In this document: one piece after another, positions 55,136 to 64,000 of the stretch | Numbering within the stretch: position 1 is the first letter of the stretch | Layout of the letters: each line of letters opens with the position of its first letter | From: Trematomus loennbergii | Lineage: Eukaryota > Chordata > Actinopteri > Perciformes > Nototheniidae | NCBI GenBank assembly: GCA_012861695.1 | Contig: JAAOOA010000134.1 | Coordinates: forward strand, 312,501 to 376,500 | DNA: 64,000 bases | Reading direction: 5' to 3' | Notes under the pieces: model-generated | Seen by the model: only the letters and a program-made list of their open reading frames with translations | Database searches by the model: none | What the model was told of the DNA's origin: nothing | Made by a program: the position numbers and the translations under genes

Positions 55136-57513
55136 GCTGCACGATATATCGTGTCGTGAGGATAATCACGTTATGCGCATGCAGGACGATTTTTAATTTA
55201 ATTTAATTTATTTTTTAGGACGTGCGATAATACGTCGGCAAATTAACTCAAACACGTCATATTACAATTATTTTGCTGCTTGTTACAAAAGGAAAACTCG
55301 CGCGGCTCTCATGTCAGGGGTACTTGAGTGAGTGACATGCAGGCTCTGCATGCACAGCAAACCACCAATCACAATCATTCTTGATCAGATCACAGCAGGA
55401 TAACCGAGCTAGCTCAGCTTGTTGCTCTGATAACTTAAGATCCAGAAGTCTATGACTAAAATCCTTCATCCGGTTAAATATCGTTAAAAAAAGACCAATT
55501 GTATAGCATGAAAGTTCAAGAAAGGATAGCTTGCGGACAAAAAAAACTGTCTTTTCTTCAATTCCTGTATATTTTCATATCGCAATATATATCGCCTGCC
55601 GTCTGTCTGCAGACTTGTCAAAGCATTAATTCATGGTTTTTACTAACCGGTATCAGTATGTTGTTACTTCGGCATCATTTTGAAACGTGTATTACAATTA
55701 AATCACGGTCAAATATGTTCATCTTGTTGTAGCCCCCTTGCCAGCGATTCTCTCTCTAGTTTAGCAAACTCAGCCCGACTCAGCCCTGTTTGTTGGCCCC
55801 GATAGAACCACGATTTTGTCGGGCCAGAAAAGAGGTGAAAAAGTAGCCCCGGGCCGGAACTAGGCCAAGTGGAAACGCAACCAAAAACGGGCCCGGCACG
55901 ACAGGGCACGCTTAAACCGCGCTCCGCGCCATGGTGGAAATGCATTAGTGTCTTAATGCAAACGTTTTGTAAAGTGATGCTAGACCAAAAACGTGCTGTT
56001 GGGTTGTGTGCTCTCTGCAGGACAGTGTCTGTACTCAAAGATTGTTTATGAAATGAAAGCTTCACTCTGTTTTTGTTGTCCAAACTACGCCAACAGAACG
56101 ATACGTCTTCTTTCCAGCAGATGGCATAAACGTTACATCATCCAGTTCAACTGTCATCCACATATTAATAATTCAAAACAGAAATGTGTAAGATATGGCT
56201 AGTAATTGACTATTTCAACTAGGGCTGTCAAGTTAACACGTTAATAACCCCACAAATTATTTTAACGTGCAATTAACGCATGTATATTTGTTATGGCCCG
56301 CCCAATAGTTTCAGAGCCCAAAGGCTTGACGTTGTTGTTGTTAGTTGGATGGTGGGAGATTCTAGCGAGAGATATGGATAAAAAAAAAAGGTGTTTTAAA
56401 CAGCAAGCCAAGCCCACAGCTGATGCTGACAGCCAGGCGCGCCGGATTCATTTTAGAAGTGGGGGGGCCAAAAAAGTGCGTGTGTATGGCCCAATCCCAA
56501 ACCACGCCCTACACACTCCCCCTCCGTGACGGAGTGAACTCCGTGGAGTGACACATGAGGCTCCCTCCTGTCAGATGGAGGGAGTAAATACAGCGGCAAG
56601 CTTTGGGACAAACCCCTCTCTCCGGCAGAAACAGGAAATGCCGTAACTGTATGTAACAACGGTTTCAAATCAGCATCTCTTTGACAAAAAATGTAAATGT
56701 ATAACTCAAATAAAACTCCAAACATCTTTAATTGTGTTACTTTTTTGTAAAGCTCTTTTAGTTTTAAACCTGATGTTTATAAGCTTCTTAGTTTTTGCAA
56801 CAGTCTGTAAATATACACAACTTTATAATAAAATGCACACATTTACCTTTTTCTAGACTAAACACAGGTAGCCTATGATCCTAAGTTAAAAACATATGAG
56901 GTTATCATGAGGTTGTTAACATCGCAGTTTATCAGTGGGTTATTGATTCTGCGTCAGTCTTAGGACAGTCATACATTCCTATGAAGTCTTCATGGACAAC
57001 ATAATCAGCTGATACCCATCGTACAGTCAGAGACAACTGTTCATGGAGGCTTTGGCACTTTTTCCGGTTATTAACTCCGGTATTAACAAAGCTATCATCT
57101 TCACATTTTGAGAAAGTTACAAGCCGTTTGACAGCAGCAAATCTGCATATTTCACAAAAGGCCCGTTTAGTGGTTTTGCAAATAATTAACCACTCTGTTT
57201 TTGTACCATTCTGCGTTGAAGTACCTTTCTCTTTGCCCAGACGATCTAGCAGTCTCCTTTTTTTCGACAGTTAGCTGTACAGCTTTACCCGCCTCAATGT
57301 CCCGACAACAAACCTCCATGCAGTCGGAACCAGCCTGTTTCGGTTCAACGACGGCGGTGGGGGTGGCTTTGACAGTCTCTGCGGCCGCAGAGCTGCTGCT
57401 TTTGGGTTTATCTGGCTTCGCTGGTTCTTCTATGATTGATGAAGGTCCAGGCTCCGGAGAAGTGGATGTCAGGGATGTGACCTTCCAGTTGTTAAATGTA
57501 AGTTTAGAATGAC
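55045..57513 (+). repeat. Segmental duplication, copy 2
   Basis: It matches 1-3173 in direct orientation, with a gap of about 725 bases (537-1262 of copy 1 absent at about 55585). The match ends at AGTTTAGAATGAC (57513), after which copy 2 continues into the rest of the hAT element while copy 1 enters the LINE. Copy 2 therefore preserves the older, uninterrupted arrangement at this junction. Confidence 0.92.
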
Positions 57514-59155
57514 TGTATTTAGTTTTCTTCTGCGCTGGTTCTTCTGACTTGTTTGCAAGTGTATCTATTCTTTCTATCTGGTTAACGGCTGAAACACACA
57601 GAACAACGTAACAAATAAACTAAACAACGTAACAAATAAACAAATCTAAGCTTTTTATTGGTTGTAATTTACATGGATACATTTGAATGGTGTGACAATG
57701 TCCTATTTGATTGGGTTAAAATGTACATATTCTTCCTGTTATGTCTGCCTGCTTTATTTTACCTAATGCAAAGTGACCTGCTCCATCGAAAACACATTTT
57801 GAGTTGTATACACTGTTGGCAAGAAGAGATTCCTACCTTTCTAATGATATCAGGATTGTTTTTGTACTCCAAATATTAAGCAAAATATGTCACATTATAT
57901 AATGACTGTCACAGAGTCATCATTTTGAGAAAAAGGCCTTTAAAGTTTCCTCTTCTCTGGAAGCGGAGCAAATGATCAAAGTAGTAACGGAGGGAAGATA
58001 TTTTCGTTTGGATTACTGGTCTGGGGGAAGCCCACGAGTGTGTGTGTATACGTGTGTGTGTATTGTGTTTGTTTCCCGGGGAAAACACTCACGAGAAACA
58101 CCGGCTGTTGTTATGCCTGCTGTGACGTTACGTTACGTTACGCTTGTAATTATGCCGTTACAAGCTTTCAAAGTTGTATTTATCATCTGAATTTGCCGAA
58201 ACAAGTTTAATATTCTGAAAGCCAAGACTTTGTTTATTTGAAATCAGATACAAACAAACTGTAACGGACCCTGCCATGTTATATGATTACTATACACCTT
58301 ACATTCATAATTTCAGCAGAGGGAGGGGAAGCGGCGCTGTGGAACAGCAGAGTGGCGAGTGAGAGCTGTCATCTTCCCTTTACAAGCTTCAAAAATGCCT
58401 GTAGCTAATGAGATTGAATATAACAATAAAAAATAACAAAAAATACACAGCTAGATCAGATCGCGTTTTAGATGCAACTTTAGAGTAGAGGGGAATTATT
58501 GAAACGGGATTTGTACAGTGTTCCGCGGCATTCCGCGCCCTTGCTGACAGCCCCGCTCCTGCCGCTTGCTTGCGGCAGACCACGCTTGAAAGTTTGTCGG
58601 GGAGACGCATGGACACTTCTACGAGCAGCAAGCTTTTAACAGCGATAGCTAAATAGGTGGCTACAGCTTAACATTGTGGAGGACGAGGGGCTGCGTTAGA
58701 TCATTCGGATCGCATCCAACGTGTCGACTGCACATCACAGCGCATTATTTTGACCCACAGTGCGAAAGTCTCATGCTTTAACTGAAGATGAAGACAGAGG
58801 AGCGGCATTTCACCGACAACTGTAAACAGGCTTGTCTGTTTGAGCAACTGGCAGAGTGCAGAGAAGTAGACAGGGTTGGGAGAGAGTGTAAGAGAGAGAG
58901 GTTCCAGGTGGTTGTATTGAAAATATTCAGGAGAACATTTGTCATTGTTCAGAGGTTGTTGTGTTGAGGATATTCAGGAGAATATTTGTCATTGTTCCAA
59001 TGATAATAAACAAACATTTGCATAAAGCATATTGTCCACTCATATGTTGATAAGAGTATTAAAAACTTGAAAAATATCCCTCTAAGGTACATTTAGAACA
59101 GATACAAAATGTGCGATTAATCGCGATTAAATATTTTAATCTACTGACAGCCCTC
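56220..59155 (-). mobile_element. hAT element, both ends present, dead transposase
   Basis: The left end TAGGGCTGTCAAGTTAAC and right end CTACTGACAGCCCTC are inverted repeats. A perfect 8-bp duplication, ATTTCAAC, lies at 56212-56219 and 59156-59163. GATTAATCGCGATTAA is subterminal on the right. Length is 2,936 bp. The transposase remnant on the minus strand (about 56930-57505) has a TTF-type finger, but a 2-base loss near 57196 breaks the frame. 57514-59100 has no frame I can assign. Confidence 0.88.
56930..57505 (-). pseudogene. hAT transposase remnant, copy 2
   Basis: It has the same N-terminal and TTF-finger region as 2600-3165, with the link region intact here (EPKQAGSDCMEVCCRDIEAG). 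It is frameshifted in WYKNR(E)W by loss of two bases. The two copies are disabled by different lesions, so each lesion arose after the duplication. Confidence 0.65.
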
Positions 59156-59163
59156 ATTTCAAC

Positions 59164-59767
59164 CAAATGTGAAGAGGTTACAGTTTTCAGGCCATGTCCA
59201 ATATGTTTATGTTTTGTTTGATTAAATCTACTGAAATTGGCATTCAATACAAATGTATTGCACAATAGCTGTGCTTTATTTTAACTGAGCTATGCCTGTG
59301 GCAAGCTATTAACAGGCATTACACTGTGCCTTGTCTTTCTCTTTTTTAGTGTAGTGGAGCCTCACTTAGAGCGTTTACCGCGATCCATCTTTGGTGTTAT
59401 GAAGTGACTGAGCACGTGAACTGTCTACGGGAGGGCGGGGGGAGCCTCGCTGCGGGGCAACTGTGGACCTCTGTCGCCTGTCAGCGCAAATTACATGATG
59501 CCGTTTTAAAAAATGAAGGGCGGTGCCGGCCGTCAACGGCCCGCTGACGACCGGCCGTTCTGTGATTCTCCAGAACACACTGATGGCCAGTCCGCCGCTG
59601 AATTCCACCGGGTCGCCGCGGCGCAGACGGACCCGGTGGAATACAGGGTCTACCGCGTTTAGGAACCGTTAAGCAGAATCAAAATTGTGTATTTTGTATG
59701 GTTACCCGGTACCCGGCATTTTCTTATCGGTTCTCATCTGGAACCGAGTTTCGGTTCCCAACCCTAA
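59164..59767. other. Intergenic, ends in a hAT-type terminus
   Basis: No gene was recognised. A GC-rich stretch at 59420-59640 contains CCGGCCGTCAACGGCCCGCT and the imperfect palindrome CCACCGGGTC...GACCCGGTGG. AACCGAGTTTCGGTTCCCAACCCTAA near 59740-59766 looks like the right end of another hAT element whose left end was not found. Confidence 0.45.
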
Positions 59768-61770
59768 TCGCTACTTTGTTCAAGTAGTTCTCCGTTACCT
59801 ATTTGCTTTTTCCTGCGTATCGGACCCTATCCTGCTAGCCCGTTTGCTACCAGCCTCCAGCCGTTGGCCGTCAACAATCTCGCCAACTCCCTGCCGTCAG
59901 CTGGCCACTAACATTGGACACCCTCGTCTCTGCACAACACAGCTACGGTGGGAAAAAATGTTTTTTTCACGAACAGTTTCTTAGCTGTCTCCCTACTGGC
60001 TGACACCATCCCTGACTCCACCGTCACCCAGAATGTTTCCCCTACTGACCTGGTCAACACCTACAACAATGCTCTCTCCTCCTGTCTCAACCAACTCGCT
60101 CCAATAAAACCAAGTATGTCTCTTTCACTCACTCGGCCCCCTGGTACACCGATCATCTCCGTTGCCTCAAAAGGAAAGGTCGCCAGCTCGAAAGACATGC
60201 TAAACGAACTGGTCTCACTATCCACAAAGACATTTATAGACTGCACCAACAGCAGTACAAAGATGCCCTCAACAGTGCACGCTCCTTCCACTACTCCTCT
60301 GTAATACAATCTGGCAGCAATAACCCAAAGTCCCTTTTTTCAACTATTAACAAGCTCCTCAACCCCATGGATAATATCTCCAACTCCTTCACCACCTCAA
60401 AGTGTGAATCCTTCCTCTCATTCCTCCAAAGCAAAATTGAAATAATACACAGCAACACAGCCAACTCCTCCATCTCGTCCACCACCCATGCTTTTCCGGA
60501 ACCTGCCTACCCTACTCCTTCCAGGCACCCTTTTACAGCCTTCAGACAAATTACCTCACTGGACCTAGTTGCCCAAGTCACCGGCATGAATACCTCAACT
60601 TCCATCCTGGACCCCATGCCCTCCACCCTTGTCAAGGCCTGCCTCCCCCAACTCACTCATCTTATCACCACAGTCATTAACTCCTCTCTGTCCACTGGAC
60701 TTGTCCCCCTTGCTCTGAAACTCGCTGCTGTCACTCCCATACTCAAAAAACCTGGTCTCAACCCTGATTCTCTCAATAACTACAGGCCCATCTCTAACCT
60801 CCCATTCCTGTCAACAATTCTGGAGCAAACTGTTGCCTCCCAACTAAAATCACATCTGGACTGCAATAACCTTCATGAACCTTTTCAATCTGGTTTCTGT
60901 ACTCGCCACAGCACAGAATCTGCCCTACTCAAGGTGACCAACGACATTCTCCTCTCTGCTGACTCTGGTTCCCGCTCAATTCTCATTCTCCTTGACCTAA
61001 CAGCCGCATTTGACACGATCAGCCATTCCATCCTCATCAACCGCCTCCAGTCTTCCATTGGCATTACCGGTACTGCCCTCTCCTGGTTTAAATCCTATCT
61101 CTCTGACAGACATCAATTAATCTCCATTAACAACTCCAAATCCCCCACAGCCCCCGTCAATCATGGCGTCCCTCAGGGTTCTGTACTTGGTCCCTTGGTA
61201 CTTTTTGGATCACCTGCATTCATACTAAAAAAACTTCAATATGTCCAAAACTCAGCTGCCCGCTTGCTCACCTCCACCCGACGCTCCGACCACATCACCC
61301 CTATCCTCCCTGACCTCCACTGGCTCCCCATCAAACACCGCATTGACTTTAAAATATTACTTTTCACTTTCAAAGCCCTCAACAACCTTGCCCCCCCCCT
61401 ACCTCTGTGACCTCATCAAACGACACACCCCCACCCGTCGCCTCAGGTCTGCTGAAGCTAACCTACTGCAGCCCATCAGGACAAAGCTCCGGACCTGGGG
61501 TGACAGGGCCTTCGCTGCAGACCCCCCCCCCCCACTCTGGAACCCCCTCCCCAGCCACGTCAGATCTGCCAACACTCTCACATCATTCAAACAATCCCTC
61601 AAAACTCACCTTTTCACTCTTGCCTTCAACTCCTAATCAACTAACCCCTTGCCCTTATTCCACCTAGCTTAGCACTTTCTACTTTTGTTGTTATTTTGTT
61701 TTACTTGCTTGTAAGCGCTTTGAGCACCAGGAAAAGCGATTTATAAATGTAATGTATTATTAGGGTCTGA
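59768..61770 (+). mobile_element. L2-like LINE, 5'-truncated, RT active site deleted
   Basis: The RT frame 60367-61410 carries [75 protein letters not shown] and GVPQGSVLGPL. It then joins directly to LKKLQYVQNSAARLLTSTRR, so the block with the catalytic (Y/F)ADD is deleted. The frame breaks again at a C9 run near 61392; the remaining C-terminus (RTWGDRAFA...LWNPLPSHVRS) is in other frames. The tail ends GCGATTTATAAATGTAATG with TATTATTA. Confidence 0.85.
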
Positions 61771-63445
61771 GACCTAGGTCGGCAAAGACCCTAATGAAAT
61801 CGGTCGCGCAGCGACCGATAAACCTTTGACCCCCGCAACATATGTGAAAACTTACCAAATGTTGCACGCGCGTCAGAAGTGGTGCAACTTGCGATATGTA
61901 ATTGGTTCCGGAACCTTGCGTAAAAAAATTGCGTAGGCCACGCCCACTTCCGTTTTTAACGTAAACTCCCCCCACTTTAACTTTCACGTAAACGAACGAA
62001 AAAATAACGTACAGGAAGTCGGACATTTTGAATTTGGCGTCGGAAAAACGCGATTTATCGTCCTCCGCACGAAATCTATCTTCTCCCAGGGACTTTATCC
62101 GTACGACTCGAAATTCGTCGGGTAGCGTCTCGAGACATGGGCAATTCAAAGTTATCACAGAAGTGTTTTTCTTTTGCACGGCGTAGCCGTGATTTGGCGC
62201 CAAAGTTTGCGTTCGCTTGATCCTAGGCGATCCCTCGCCATGGAACACGATGATGTCATAACACCAACTGACATACTCAGAACGCCACCAAACTTCACAT
62301 GATGGTTAACACTGCGGCCCTGAACAGCTCTACGTCAAATTTGATGTTACTTAATATGGCGTTACCATGGCAACGCATCCCTCGCCATAAAACACGGTGT
62401 CGCTGTAACTCCAATGAACACGGTCCCATCGTCCCCCAATCTTCACTTTTATATCACCGGTCCATGCCTCAACAGCTCTACGTGAAATCTGAGATGTCAC
62501 CGTATGCCGTTTCCATGGCAACGCATCCCTCGCCATAAAAGACAATGTTGTCTTAAGTCAATGGAAAATGATCCAAACTGCACCAGACTTCATATGATGG
62601 CTAATGGTCCGGCCCTCAACAGCTCTCCATCAATTATGGGATGTCATCATATGCCGTTGCCATGGCGACAGATCCCTCGCCATGAAACACTGTGTTGTCC
62701 TAACTCACTGGAAAAACGTCCAAACGGCACCAGACATCAGATGATGGCTAATGGTCCGGCCCTCAACAGCTCTACGCCAATTATGGGATGTCATCATATG
62801 CCGTTTCCATGGCAACGCATCCCTCGCCAAAAACACAATGTTGTCTTAAGTCAATGGAAAATGATCCAAACTGTACCAGACTTCAGATGATGGTTACTAG
62901 TCCGGCCCTCAACACCTCAATATAACAATAGTGAGTTTTCCTCTAAAGCTGTTGCCATGGCAACGCATCCCTCGCCATTAAGCACGATATTGCTATAACT
63001 CCTGTGTAAATGGTAAAAAAGTGTTCAAACTTTACATGTGTGCTAACGGTACAGCCCTAAAGACATATATGTGTCAGTTTTGAGATTTCGTCAAATGCCA
63101 TTGCCATGGTAACAAAATGGTGGCCGTGAAACATGGTTTTCTCATAACTCCAGTTAACATGCTCCAAACGGCCCAGAACTTCACAGGTTTGATAACGATG
63201 CAGCCCTCAACACATCTAGGCGTATTATGGGGTGTCATCAAATGCCGTTGCCATGGCGACAGATCACTCGCCATCAAACACAATGTTTATGATACTGCTG
63301 TAAATCCCATGTACGTTGTCCGATCGGCCTGAAACTTCCCACGTTTGTCAACGGCCGAGTCCTCGAGACACCTAGACACACACCTCAACGTGCGGACAAC
63401 AGCCTGCGGAGCGTCGAAGACCCGCTCAACGCTGCTTGCAGCTTT
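61771..63445. repeat. Repeat block with 147-149-bp tandem units
   Basis: It opens GGTCTGAGACCTAGGTCGGC and closes CTGCTTGCAGCTTTAATTAT, with ATTATTA-type sequence on both sides, so it may be one interspersed element. Inside, CCATGG starts at 62365, 62513, 62660, 62807, 62955, 63104 and 63251. Units share CCCTCAACAGCTCTACG, ATGCCGTTGCCATGGCAACG and CATCCCTCGCCAT. Open frames on both strands (for example 62504-62890) are repeat artefacts. Confidence 0.85.
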
Positions 63446-63449
63446 AATT

Positions 63450-63826
63450 ATTATTATTTAGACGCTTCTTGTGAGACTTGTGTTTTGTTTCGGTAAAAAT
63501 GGTTCGTATCGTCAGTTAGCTGAGTTTCTTCCCGTTAGGTGGGTATGACACATTCATAGGTTTTTAAATGTTAAGAAGCCCTGAGACACAGTTTCGCGGG
63601 GGGGGCTCTCGGGCTTAACAGGTTAACCTGTTAAACCCCATGCCCCCGCCCCTGGGGGCAAAACACAACAATTTTCACGAAACTGTGTCGCAGGGCTTCT
63701 TAACATTTAAAAACCTATTAATGTGTTATAGCTACTTAACGGGAAAAAACTCAGCTAACTGACGATATGAACAATTTTTACCTAAACAAAACACAACTCA
63801 AACGCCAAGCCTCTAAATTAGCTACC
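63450..63826. mobile_element. Two piggyBac-like copies joined end to end in inverted orientation
   Basis: The left copy reads TTAGACGCTTCTTGTGAGAC ... GGGCTTAACAGG. The right copy starts CCTGTTAAACCCC and proceeds as its inverse (ACGAAACTGTGTCGCAGGGC ...). They share a single TTAA, producing the palindrome GGGCTTAACAGGTTAACCTG and onward. Both copies are truncated at their outer ends. The right one abuts the repeated OGFOD2 intron sequence. Confidence 0.75.
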
Positions 63827-63828
63827 TA

Positions 63829-64000
63829 CCTACACATCATTTGTTTACAATGGCCGCGATATAATACAATTGGGCAATGGTAAACAAAATTAAAACACAG
63901 CATATAAAGTAGATATTAGGTTAAGTGAAGGTTAAAGGATTTTAATATTTGAAGGTTTACACTGACTTTTGCTTCTATTTTTGGGACAGAGTTAAAACAA
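63829..64000. repeat. Second copy of OGFOD2 intronic sequence
   Basis: It matches 6175-6352 in direct orientation to the last base of the window. Only intron is visible here. If the match continues into the upstream exons beyond the window, a second OGFOD2 copy lacking the last exon would be present. Confidence 0.8.

Noticed and set aside
62299..63332. Open frames on both strands of the 147-bp repeat
   Set aside because: They reflect repeat periodicity and contain no recognisable domain.

Overview
The window is vertebrate, almost certainly teleost fish, nuclear DNA. It has intron-split genes with GT/AG splice sites, a 2-oxoglutarate oxygenase gene of the animal OGFOD2 family, a fish-type C2H2 zinc-finger gene, and fish-typical mobile DNA (Rex1-like and L2-like LINEs, BEL/Pao, many hAT and TTAA-target elements). 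No bacterial-style operon, CRISPR array or RNA gene was seen. Genes occupy little of the sequence; most of it is layered transposon debris.

Layout. 1-3173 is the first copy of a segmental duplication that returns at 55045-57513. It starts in sequence matching the 3' flank of the zinc-finger gene, so a paralogous zinc-finger gene probably ends just left of the window. A 5'-truncated Rex1-like LINE (3174-4871) and a minisatellite follow. OGFOD2 lies on the minus strand with five recognisable exons between 5568 and 10673; its first exon(s) were not found. Two plus-strand exons of a retroviral-type (Ty3/Gypsy-like, possibly domesticated) integrase sit at 11102-11359 and 12530-12646. From 13.3 to 25.8 kb come nested DNA transposons: hAT elements with BED fingers, a pair of nearly identical hAT copies facing each other, a THAP-domain transposon, and TTAA-target MITEs. 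LINE fragments follow at 25.9-27.3 kb.

The zinc-finger gene starts at 27793 (exon 1, coiled-coil N-terminus) and ends at 54806 (exon 2, acidic linker and seven C2H2 fingers). Its single intron is about 25.7 kb. That intron holds a 9.3-kb nest (hAT, then a TTAA MITE, then a 6.8-kb satellite of about 22-bp GATC-containing units), a BED-finger hAT, a degenerate BEL/Pao retrotransposon broken up by an L2 LINE and several DNA elements, and repeated copies of a piggyBac-like family.

Right of the gene lie duplication copy 2, a complete but dead hAT (56220-59155), an L2 LINE without its catalytic motif, a tandem repeat with a 147-149-bp period, two piggyBac-like copies sharing one TTAA, and finally sequence identical to an OGFOD2 intron. 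This suggests the duplicated block continues past the window. OGFOD2 and the zinc-finger gene both carry frameshifts at G or C homopolymers; consensus errors are as likely an explanation as true gene decay.
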